Source of the DNA: Coniferiporia sulphurascens
Taxonomy: Eukaryota; Basidiomycota; Agaricomycetes; Hymenochaetales; Hymenochaetaceae
DNA length: 64,000 nt
Direction: 5' to 3'
NCBI GenBank assembly: GCA_002794785.1
Contig: NBBA01000003.1
Span: 186,001-250,000 of the forward strand
Of this stretch, positions 47,228-57,625 are shown in pieces (position 1 is the stretch's first letter; the number at the start of each line of letters is the position of its first letter). The translations under genes and the position numbers were made by a program. The notes under the pieces are model-generated. The model was not told the DNA's origin and made no database searches. It saw only the letters and a list, made by a program, of their open reading frames with translations.

Positions 47228-49792
47228 ATGTCGCCACTCTGGGGCCTTCAGTTTTCCGTGTCAATTGCCTTGTTCTTTCTTCAGGCTCAGTTAAGCCACG
47301 CTCAGAATGACCCTAGTGCCTACGCTCCCACCGTGAACGCGGACTGTCCGTCAACCCCGTTGCTTCGTACATTCTCGACGGAAAATCAATCCCTAAACGC
47401 ACTTGAGGAAGCCTACATTCAACGAAGGGAAACGGAACTCATCCCAAAGGCGTGGGCAGACTGGCTTGGCGATGGCTCCGCGCTCGGCTACAATTTGTCA
47501 CAGCTTGAAGGTCATTTTCCTCGGATTGGCATTGCAGCATGTGGTGGCGGTCTGAGGGCCTCCCTGTTCGATGTGGGAGTTCTGTCCGGTTTTGATGCTA
47601 GGAACGAGTCGTCTCGAAATGCAGGTTCTGGAGGTCTTCTGCAGGTTACGTCTTACTTGTCTGGTCTATCAGGTATCTTTGCTCTACTCGCCCTCGCTCT
47701 GGTTTATATTCTTAACGTTTTTATATCTTGTGTTAAGGCGGATCCTGGGCCGTCGGTTCACTTGTCTTCAATAATTTCCCTACTACGGACGAATTAGTTC
47801 TGGGTAATACACGCAACGGTGGCGACCTGAATGGCTGGTTATTGTCGATCGATTTGGCTACTCCCTCCGGAGTTGACTTGTTTGACGACGACAATCAATA
47901 TTTCTATGGCAGTGTCCTGTGGAGCGTGTACTCTAAAGCGGATAAAGGCCTGTGAGTGTCAAAATAGTGCGGGTGTTAGTTAGGAATGACTAACTTTACG
48001 AAGAGATACGAGTATTACAGATCCTTGGGGAAGGATGATTTCTTACCATTTCTTGAACGGTACTACGAAAGGAAACTTTTTTACGAATGACTCGTCACAT
48101 GGGGCTGGGCTCCTGTGGTCAAACATGCCGGACATTCCAGCTTTCGCGAATAATTCTCTCCCCTTCCCGATTATCATGGCCGATTCGAGGCCGATCGGAT
48201 CGAATCTCACGACGATTTTAGCGAATACGGCGACAGTCTATGAAGTATGCTTGACTTGCTTTGACAATTGGAACCCTATTTAATGAACAGTTTTTAGATC
48301 ACGCCATTTGAATTCGGTTCATTCGACCCGGGACTACAGGCTATGATGAATACGACGTTCATCGGTACGCATCTTGTCGACGGTCAGCCAGCTAACGATA
48401 CGGGGTGTGTCCGCGGTTTCGACCAGGCATCATTCATGATGGGGACCAGTGCGAGCCTGTTTAATGTGTGTACAGTATACTGCCATTCAGAAAATTAAGC
48501 TGACTTCGCCAAAGCAAATTCTAGATTTCGCGTACAATACCCTCGAAGATTTCGATCCGGGTGATTCATCAGGACTGCTGTATGTCCTTGAACGACAGTT
48601 GACGGAAGTTCGCACTCGCTCTAATGACGTTGCGAACTGGCCTAATGTACGGCTTGTTAATATCGAGGTTTTGTCTTCGCTCACGCATAGAATTACAAAT
48701 AGCCATTCCAGTCGATTAACAACGATACTTTCCATGACTCAAATTCCTCATGGCTCGATTTAATCGACGGGGCGTCGAATATCGAGAATGTCCCTATTGG
48801 ACCACTATTTGTAAAGGCAAGGGGTCTGGACGTTATAATCGCAATGGACGGAAGCGCGGAAGACGTATTTTCGTGGCCAAAGTGAGGATACCCACCCTTG
48901 TTCAAATCCTTCCCGCTCTTACATAGTTTGCACAGCGGAACTTCAATGATCTTCAGTCAGAAGCGCTTTCAGGAGGTACTGTCGGATACTCACCAGGGTT
49001 TCCCTCCTATCCCAAATACGCCGGAGGACTTCATAAGCACGGGTGCCAATGCTCGTCCGACTTTCTTTGGTTGCTTCCCGGCGCAAAATCCGCCAGAGTT
49101 CCCGCTCGTCTTGTATTTCCCGAACGCCCCTCCCTTGAACGGGGACGACCCAGTAACAAAGTGAGGACCTATCGCTTTCTTTTTTGATTATCTTTACTGA
49201 GTCGTTCAACATTAGTACGGGCACGTTCAAGTTATCTTATACGGACATACACACCTCGTTGTTCTTGGATCAAGTCCAAGCAGTCGCGTCCGGAGGCTTC
49301 GTTCCGAATGAGATAGGCGCAGACCCAAATTTCGGGAAATGCCTCCAATGCGCAGCTATCGATCGAGCGCTACCCAAGGTCAACGTTTCACGTTCGTCGT
49401 TTTGTACGCAGTGCTTTCAACAGTACTGCTACGACCAAGGGAATCCGCCGAGCGCATCTGAGATCGTTGGCCGCAAGTTACAATTCAAGGACCCGGATCC
49501 ACAGGGGATCTCGGGGGTCGAGAATTTTTTGACCAAGAATAAAGTTGGGCTTATCATCGGAATTGTTGCGCTCGTGGTCGTCGCCATAGCCGCCATATTC
49601 CTCATGTAAGTCTCCTATCTGGGTTCGTGTGCGGCTGATCGCTGATGCTTTCTGTTGTCCTGATGCAGTCGCTGGATACACAAACGCCGCCAACAGAAAT
49701 ATCAGTCGCTCATAACCCATGATATATGGCCACTGGACGAGACTTCTGATCGTAAGTTCCGGAATTCTTTCTCGTCTGAGTACAAGGAGTAG
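47228..49792 (+). CDS. Lysophospholipase / phospholipase B, membrane-anchored
   Basis: Predicted 705 aa in nine exons: 47228-47672, 47738-47951, 48013-48244, 48298-48465, 48515-48646, 48703-48881, 48927-49160, 49216-49605, 49669-49792. A signal peptide covers residues 1-25. The family (cPLA2/PLB type) removes acyl chains from phospholipids through a Ser-Asp dyad: GGG oxyanion loop at 106-108, nucleophile in GLSGGSW near 148 (intron 1 cuts this motif), and Asp in IIAMDGSAED. DPWGRMISYHFLNGT and GTSASLFN are other family blocks. Many N-glycosylation sites are present. After the catalytic domain comes a single hydrophobic helix (near 645-665), then a basic RWIHKRRQQK tail. This means a type I membrane anchor rather than the GPI signal or free secretion of classical fungal enzymes. 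The last exon was read without a further intron because that gives a clean stop. Confidence 0.92.
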
Positions 49793-50355
49793 CGGTGTAA
49801 ATTTGGTCCATTCCGGTTATCTTACGTTTGGACTGTTAATGAACCTGACGACTGGGACTCTTCGACGACATTGTACACTGTGCACCTTTAATTATTTCTT
49901 CCGTCTCTGCATCGATAGTTAATGGACTATTCGTGTCTCGCTAGCTGGGTTCTCAAATATACATTTTTTTGGTGAAGCTCTTAAACCTCCCTGCTATTTT
50001 TCCGATCAGGGTTTGTAAGTCCGGTCTCGACGGTTTGCGGGTAGTCTGTGGATAAACAAACAATACCAACTGACTCCATCAGCTAAATGGAAGGGGGTCA
50101 ACAAGATCACAGGCCAAACACTGTTGATTTAATTAATACTTGTATGTTAATCTTCATTTCAACTTCATGGTCAATCATTAATACTCTCCTTGTACTCTTA
50201 TCCTATACTCACTTTCAAAAACGCTTCCTCCGTTTTATCACCGGGTTGTGTAGCGCTCGGGCTCGTGCCTCATGGCTGTCCCTCCTGCGAACTTATACTA
50301 AATGCCTGAACTTGTGGCGTAATCTGATTCGGTTAGATGTGAAGCCACGCATCCT
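49793..50355. other. Intergenic region
   Basis: Downstream flank of the phospholipase gene. No supported exon seen. Confidence 0.35.
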
Positions 50356-50682
50356 TTGTCTATTCCCCGGTTTCTCGTCCATGATGGCAAGTTTTACAGA
50401 AACCACGCGTCAGAATATCGCGGGCCAGGAGAAAAGCCTAACAAGTGGGATAAGAGGTCGCCCCGGCTCAGGCCCGTCGAATGGGAAGAAAACGCGATCA
50501 GATCAGGTTGCGAACAGACGTGCGGGATGTGTGGCTGGTGTCCGCATCGCGGGAACAAAGGCACCACAAACGGCAATAGACTGGCACGGCCTAGTACAAT
50601 TCACCGACATCATACAAACTACTGGACCCGGGTCATGATGAAAGTGACGGAAAGAACGAGAGGCCGACTCAATATAAATTAG
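50356..50682 (+). CDS. Possible Cys/His-rich small protein or gene fragment
   Basis: A 108-codon frame with CEQTCGMCGWCPHRG, followed by His-rich IHRHHTNYW. The spacing recalls the Cys-x-x-Cys..His..His end module found in basidiomycete transcription-factor-like proteins (DUF4451 type), but the match is loose. The apparent start codon is an internal one, and no convincing upstream exon was found. It may be the last exon of a decayed gene. Confidence 0.3.
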   Translation: MSIPRFLVHDGKFYRNHASEYRGPGEKPNKWDKRSPRLRPVEWEENAIRSGCEQTCGMCGWCPHRGNKGTTNGNRLARPSTIHRHHTNYWTRVMMKVTERTRGRLNIN

Positions 50683-51312
50683 CAGAAGGAAAGCGTGGAC
50701 GCTTGGGTCCATCGCTTGTTCAAGGGGGCTGGGAGGGGTAGGGGCAAGTATGGGGATTTATGTAGGTCCTAATTGTTCTATGTAGGGAACCAGACGGGAT
50801 GAAAGCCAAATGAGGCTTACACTCACGGATCCACTAATAAGATGTAGACGTGGCTGCCGGTGGGATAGAGAGATATTTCAAGTGAGGTACCTGATATAAT
50901 CTTTTGAGAACTCATTCACTTAAAAATTGCACGATGCGGATAGTGAAGGAAAGAATAGACTCAATAGCCCCTTAGTACGTATCCACTCCAGTCACAGAGC
51001 GTTGAGCGATCCGTCGTACCCAACTCAGCGACTCGGATCTTCTTCTTGGATGGGATATCCGAGCCTCGAGGTGTCGCTAACTACATAATTGGATCAACCA
51101 CTGATGCCCTCAAATCCCACAGTTCTGACTAACGTTGGGCCACAGATGTGATCATTAATACAACATAAGCTATGCGCGGTTTGCCACTGACCAACACGGA
51201 TGCTAACATTGTACATATACATACCACAGGGACAACAAACTCGCATGAAGTTTCGGCAAGATTCCGGACGCCCCGAGTCCCCGACAGTGAGTGAAAAAGA
51301 AGCATACACGTC
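50683..51312. other. Intergenic region
   Basis: Downstream of the first seven-helix gene (minus strand). No gene signal seen. Confidence 0.4.
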
Positions 51313-52980
51313 TCAACCATCCGAATGGTTCATCAGAACAACTGATGGAGTAGGAGGTAGGGGCTTAACTGTTTTCATAGGAAGGGACTCGCGTCTAAGC
51401 CAGTACCACAAGTTGGTAATTCCCCATATATTCAGAAATTCCTATATCGTACTAGTAAGTTAACGCCTTATGGAAAACATGCTTTCTGCTTACTTTTTGT
51501 GATCCGAAAATCAAGAAAGCTGCAGTCGGTACTGTTGAATGGAACTAAGTAAAAGCAATGTGGTGAGACAGTTACGGTTCAGGTGCTTACAAGACGCCTG
51601 AATAATATACGGTGCTTCGTCTCCCTGCTGCGACCAGAATCCCACGCATGCCCTGTAAGGTGATAAATTCCACGATGCTGCGTTTATTTAAGCAAACGGC
51701 ACTTACAGCAGAGACAGGAGCGAGTAGGAAGAGAAGATAACCACACGTAGAACAAGGTTCAACGGAGGACCCGATCGGGAGTTCATACGAATGAAGGCCT
51801 TGTGCATGCGGTAGAGTTTGACCCCAATGAGAACTATATAAGTACGCACAGCCTGTCAGGGAAGGATACGTTTGCATTAAGTCCTTGCATGGTCAAACCG
51901 TACTCTCAAAAACCAATACACAAAGGAGGATGAGACCGGAGCATCCGGGAACGAGATCCCTGAAGAGCCGTTTTCGTTAGATAAGGCGCATGTTCAGGGA
52001 AGCATGCAACTCACACGAATGCAAGGTTAATTGTGCAGTAAAAGTAGTATTGATCACGAGTCACGACCGCCGGATAAGCGGAGCCAACCTGCAAAGGAGA
52101 GAGTTGTGGCGGTAAGTAATACAGAGGGGAGAAACCTACCACGGCAGTGATGATCGTAAACAGGACAAAGAAAATGTAGGGGGACGTGATCAGCTTTGAG
52201 CAAGATCAAGGGTTAGATTCTTTACGTAGGCATAATTTCGGTGACGAGCTTTACAATGTAGTTCCGCCATCGTTGTGCATTAAGGCTCGACAGACTTCCG
52301 TCGACAGCGTTGATACCTAGCCAAAGCTAAAGTTCGACGAAATTGAACTCGGGGAAGATCCTCCGCGCTACACAGGCTACATACATTGACGACGAAAGCG
52401 AGACCCGCCATTGAGCACCTGTGAAGTATTATGTCAGGCCACGTAATTGCGATCCCGCTCATTGAGCGCTTACATCACCGCTGCCCCATAAATCAGAGAG
52501 GCCTGCGAGAGGCACAGACTAACCGGAGGCTCTGGACCGAATTGCTGCCCGACGTACAAACTAGACTACCGGTCATTGACGAGATGTAAGCAAGATAAAA
52601 AAGACTTACAGCAGGCAAAATGCCGTTGCGTAGAGAACCCAAGTGACGAGGAAATTAATGAGAAGCGGGTGCCTCTGCATATCCTTCTTGATCAAGAGGG
52701 TAATCAGGATTATAGGCACCCCGAAATGTCCTCCAAAAATTTGTAGGAAAAAGTACACAGAGACGATAATTGTCCTGAACTTGGGGCTACCCGCGCCGGG
52801 GTGAAGAAGCAAGGACTTTACTGTGCGCGAGTTCTCTTGTGAGTAAATTCTGGTATCAGACCGAGTGAACGACTTACACTGTTCCTGAGAGTCTTCGCCA
52901 AAATCATACGTGTTGTTCCGGTTCGGAAAGAAAAAGGATTGCATGCTAGCGCGCATGGAAGGAATTAGAGAGTAGGACAT
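51313..52980 (-). CDS. Seven-helix membrane protein, cluster copy 1
   Basis: Predicted 348 aa in 12 exons: 52980-52878, 52820-52610, 52560-52474, 52418-52385, 52326-52255, 52193-52140, 52088-52015, 51959-51904, 51833-51707, 51652-51591, 51531-51494, 51441-51313. About seven hydrophobic segments, a polar N-terminus of about 65 residues and a short basic C-terminus suggest a receptor-like topology. Shared blocks: GGHFGVPIILITL, RHPLLINFLVTWVLYATAF, VGQQFGPEPP, KLYRMHKAF, LPTAAFLIFGSQ and a C-terminal WGITNLWYWL. The family is familiar from basidiomycete genomes but I know of no assigned function; a GPCR-like role is inference only. This copy is the most divergent of the three and has a longer N-terminus. 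Confidence 0.82.
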
Positions 52981-53688
52981 AAGTTGACTCTCTCAGGTGG
53001 ACGAAAAATGCGGCCGTGTCGACATTGCCGCATTTAAAGTCTTGAGTCCGAGTCTTGATCAAACGTGTGCTAAGGCTAGCATGTACACAGGATAATCAAC
53101 ATCAGGACTTCGGCAGGTAGTTACCGTGACGAGCATAGTATCCAGCTACTGTACAACAAGGCGGCGACAAGATCGAAGAAGAGTTGCGGCAAGTGATGTA
53201 ATGATGATTCCAGGGTCTGAAATATTTCTCTCTGGACAGGTGGCAACCGTAGTCGGTGACTCCATCTTGAATCTTGATCAACTCACCAGTATGAAATTTG
53301 GAGTGGAAGGAGGTGCGCCGGCTTTCGAATTGTATAGCTGGCATCCCACCACTGGCACCTAATATGGGGAAGTAATCGCCGAGTTCGGGGATGTGGTGAT
53401 TTTCTCGTGAGTGTGGCAGCCTGCAGGCACTGCAGTCATTGCTGGAACTGGAACGCCTTCAACGCTGGTGTATTCCGCCGGCTCGAGCCGGTATAGAGTA
53501 AAATGCACATCACTGAGCGTCGGCTCTTACGGTAGCCAACTGTTGCCATTGCAGAGAGAAGTTAAATCCCACCAGAGCCAGTACTTGAGCATTCGAGAAC
53601 TAATAAAAATACAACAAAAAAACAACGTATTCTTAACTAACATAATCAAAATACATGGTAAAAAGTCAGTATAAGCCCGCCGTATAAG
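52981..53688. other. Intergenic region between seven-helix copies 1 and 2
   Basis: 708 bp with the promoter of copy 1 and the 3' flank of copy 2. A frame at 53126-53362 (+) has no domain. Confidence 0.4.
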
Positions 53689-55346
53689 TCAAGCGATGCT
53701 CGAATCAAGTACGGGTTTGGGTTTAGGGATCTCGACAACATGGACCACTGTCGGTTTGCACCTGATCCAGTGCCAAAGTCGAATCACACCCCACGCTTCC
53801 AGTAAATCCTGTTTAAATAGACATTTAACATAGGCGATCATCAGTAGCGCACGTTACGCAGAGCTCACTCTTTGTGTTCCGAATATTAGAGCCGCAGCTG
53901 TTGGAACTGTATGGCGGAAGCATAAAGGTCAGGAACGCCAGCGACGACTCAACCATCGGATGCTTAAACTTACGTGATGATTGGATGATATAAGGCAGTT
54001 CATCCCCTGACGAGGACCAGAAGGTAGTGCAAGCTCTGAGTAGACGAGTCAGTCATACAAACGTCAGGAAATCACTGCCGAATAGTCTTACATGATTGTA
54101 AGGAAGGAGTACACGCTGAAAATCCCAACGCGAACAACGAGATGCAGAGGGGGACCACCATTGGAATTCATGTGTACAAAAGACTTATGCAGGCGATACA
54201 ATTTGGCGGCAATCAGGACTAGAAGGGGTGTACAAACGGTATCCTCCCGATTAGTGCTTGCGGATTTAAATAATTGTGCAAGATGTTCATACCTTCAAAA
54301 ATGATGATTGCGAACATCATCAAGGCAGACAGAGCAGGCACTATGTTTCTATCTTCGCTGTTAGGTCCAGTTCATGCTTTTTCCTGGATGTGAACTTACA
54401 CGATCTCCAAGTGAATGGTACAATAAAAATGGTAGCGGTTCCGCGATACCAAACTGGGATTGGACGTTGCCCCAAACTATGCAATCGATGAGAACATACA
54501 CTGGGATTGTTTCCATGCTGTCACGACACTAACCACAGCCGTAAAAACGAGGAAAGCCACGAATACCACATACGGCATAGCTAGTAACTTTAGAATGCCG
54601 TTTAGCAACTTCCCGGGAAGAGACCTCGATTAAGAGACCTACAACATAGTTTCGAATGGAGCTGCGATCGACCACTGATTTGTTATTTGTCATGTCGCGC
54701 AAGCTGAACCAGAGCTAGATACAATCCGGTTACGACCATCGAGGTATATGTATGAACGCACACGTACATTGAGTACAAAAGAGAGGCCCGCTGCAGTAGT
54801 CCTAAAATCGAGAACAAGATGATTAATTTTCGAGCAAAATAGCCGCGGCCACAAGCGGACGTACAAAACGGCAGTCCCGTAAATCGAGGATGCTTGAAAA
54901 ATGCAGATCCCCTTTGGAGGCTCAGGGCCGAACTGTTTCCCCAGATACAGTCTATAGTTTGAGGAAGTATTAGTGAAAGAGAGTTGCGTAAGGATCTGTC
55001 GAGCCTCACAGTATACAAAAAGAAGTCGAATATATGACCCAAGTCATCAAAAAGTTTACAAGCATCGGATGCCTTCGCAACCCCTTGGCGGTGAAAAGCG
55101 TCAAGAGAATGATAGGGACACCGATATGCCCCCCAAGTATTTGCAGTAAGAAGAACATCACTGTAGTACTTATACTGCTATCATCGCTTTGGCTGTTCGC
55201 AGAGACGACGCGAGACTGAGAAACTGGAGCGAGCAACTTAGATGTCAGATTAACAGCTTCTACAATACGAACGAGCACTTATACTTACACTGATAATCAT
55301 CGCCACTGCGGAGGGGAAAATAGAACGAAGCCAAATCAGTGAACAT
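53689..55346 (-). CDS. Seven-helix membrane protein, cluster copy 2
   Basis: Predicted 335 aa in 12 exons: 55346-55289, 55223-55010, 54951-54865, 54801-54768, 54714-54643, 54587-54534, 54476-54400, 54357-54293, 54218-54092, 54035-53974, 53906-53869, 53808-53689. Exons 3-6 and 9-11 have exactly the same lengths as in copies 1 and 3. Shared blocks include GGHIGVPIILLTLFTAKGLRR, LGKQFGPEPP, SVVDRSSIRNYV, KLYRLHKSF, SGDELPYIIQSS and LLEAWGVIRLWHW. The start ATG at 55346 aligns with that of copy 3 (FYFP near residue 8). Intron 7 (42 bp) is the shortest and the least certain junction. Function unknown. Confidence 0.85.
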
Positions 55347-56881
55347 GTCGGCGAGGCCCTTCCAGAGAGCCCGCAACCGGGTTTATTGAGAGGAGCGAAA
55401 GAGCGAGCCTTGCACGGGGAGAGAGTCAGGCGGACTCTATGCCTGCGACATTATATGCCTCAAAAAGGTGAGGAAATCGAGGCTTACCATCGAGAACAGC
55501 TGCAACGGTAACCCATGACGATGATATGACCGAGTCACCGTGACGTATAGTTGCTGCACGCCGCTGATGTTTGGTACATGCGCTTCTTCTTCAAAGGCTT
55601 TGAATGCGGATCGAAAACCGGCAGGATCAATTCTTAGAACACCGAATCTTGCCGGCTTCATCGCAGTTTGATTTAAGGGGGAAAAGTTCAGCGACTGGGG
55701 GAAGAATTGAACTCTACTGCCCACTCGAGGCTGCGCTTGAGGCCGTAGGAAAAAGATACTGGAATCCCTAATACGGAAGGTGACCTTCCGATCTGCTTGG
55801 GCTGTTCTACAATATGGTGCAGTCTTTCCCTTCCTCTGCCATGAGTCGGCGACCCAGACTCCCGTTCTAATACAGTCATTAATCCACGGACTCTATTAAG
55901 GTGGTGAAAAGATTTGGCGATGCAGCGCGGGTATCGGGAAATAATCGGGACAGTGCTGCCCGTGATGCGCGTACGTGTTGCGCAAATGTAAACTATTTAC
56001 TAGCATGTGGTGGTGCACCGCGACTTTGATACTACAGTGCGTGTTTATTTCAGAGATAGGTGACCATTTGCGCAGACGCATCGAATCATGCACTACCCAT
56101 CCAAGCCGACACGGACAAAGGCAATATTATTGGGTGACAGAATGGGAACTTCGGCCATCATATGCTTAGGGTGATAGTTACCGAACTACGTTCTCGGCCA
56201 TAAGTGAACTGAAGTAACCGGCCTTTGCAGAGCCATAGGAAACCCTAAGGTATACAGGTTTCGGTGCCACGGACCGTATGGACCCTTGGCGCGTGTTTGT
56301 TGACCACTTCCCTTCGCGTCCGGTACATTCTAGAGATGCCACAACTCCGAACTCCTCAGCTGTCGCAGACAATTCTTTCATGGTTGTGAAGCATGCCCTT
56401 TTTCTAATACCGACTTAGGAGAACTCGAACCAACCCACTCGTGCACCGCACCATCTTTTGTGAACTAGCGGCTATACACAAACCATTATATGCGGTCGGC
56501 AAATCACTCAGGATGCTAAGTAAAAGTAGGGCGTAATAATCCAGTAAGCACGTTGCCTTGATTGCATTCGAGTTTTACAGAACCTACGATGTTCACGGCG
56601 GAGTTTTATTTGGCTACTCTGAATCCGGGTTCTACACAATGATGGATTTATCTCAAGAGTTGTTCGATGGAATCCATATAAAATCATCCATACGGCGTCT
56701 GTCGGCCTGGGGATCATACGGTGCATACAATGAACTTAAAAAACACCGTGCCGTGTACCGTAAGAACTACTCCTTCATGATTCGTCCTTCTGATATTCTC
56801 GAGAAATGAGAAACCTAAACGTTCAACACTTGAATAGTTTTAGTATCTGATAGCATATAACTTAGCGCCCCAAGTGCTTCA
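55347..56881. other. Intergenic region
   Basis: 1.5 kb. Minus-strand frames at 55437-55724 and 56178-56381 and a plus frame at 56558-56809 have no known domain and do not splice into a clear gene. Includes the promoter regions of two divergent genes. Confidence 0.4.
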
Positions 56882-57625
56882 ATGGCCGTCCTTCAACTGA
56901 CCTCGGAAATGTCGCCGATCTCTGTCTTTTTGGGGGCCTCTTTTCTCTCATTTCTTTGCTCGTGTTCATTCTATGCCTTCATGGCACCTCACTTCCACGA
57001 CTCCAAGCAGAAGGCATGGATAACGACGTTCTTTACGAGCTTAACGATGTCCCTCGGTAGCTTGCCCTTCCTTTGGAAGTTCATTTTATCAGGGGGCGAC
57101 GTGTGTATGTTAAGTGGTACGGACATTTTGGCGCGACTCATGTGCGGCGCATTTCAAGGCCTCCTCCTTTCGGATCTTTCAATTGGAGTTTTACGCTACC
57201 CCCAACATCTTTCGCCTACACTCGGATGGACTCACCACATAGTATATGCTCTTCTTTTGCCTTATATCTCGTCCCGAGGATGGTCACGTTTATTCTCGTT
57301 ATGCCTATCAATGGAAATACCAACATGCTTTCTGGCAATATCGTTCCTCTGGCCGCGGTTGCGCCACGACATCCTGGTCGCTGTTGTATTTTTTTCAACA
57401 CGGATTATCATGCATGCAACACTTTTAATTGCATTAATCCTACCTCACGGGAGAGCAGATGTTGCGGACGGAAGCTTTATCCCAGCAACTCTGTTGGCAG
57501 CCGCATTCTTCTTGCATATATCGTGGTTTATGCGCTCCTTCGCCGGAATATTACGCCGGACCTGCATATCCCACCAATTTTGGGATAATATGTGGTATTA
57601 TCGGGTATCGAGGACTCAGGTGTGA
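56882..57625 (+). CDS. TLC-domain membrane protein, copy 1 (short C-terminus)
   Basis: A single open exon of 247 codons. It has several membrane helices and a TLC (TRAM-LAG1-CLN8) core: HFHDSKQKAW after helix 1, then DLSIGVLRYP, LGWTHHIVYA with the family His pair, and LSMEIPTCFLAISFLW. TLC proteins act on or sense membrane lipids (ceramide synthases are one branch); this one is closest in layout to the TMEM56/TLCD4 group. It aligns with the gene at 59917 through about residue 227. After that the frame runs into a short unrelated tail, while traces of the normal end continue in another frame up to a splice donor at 57690. It may therefore be truncated by mutation, or a junction may be missing from my model. 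Confidence 0.72.
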   Translation: MAVLQLTSEMSPISVFLGASFLSFLCSCSFYAFMAPHFHDSKQKAWITTFFTSLTMSLGSLPFLWKFILSGGDVCMLSGTDILARLMCGAFQGLLLSDLSIGVLRYPQHLSPTLGWTHHIVYALLLPYISSRGWSRLFSLCLSMEIPTCFLAISFLWPRLRHDILVAVVFFSTRIIMHATLLIALILPHGRADVADGSFIPATLLAAAFFLHISWFMRSFAGILRRTCISHQFWDNMWYYRVSRTQV

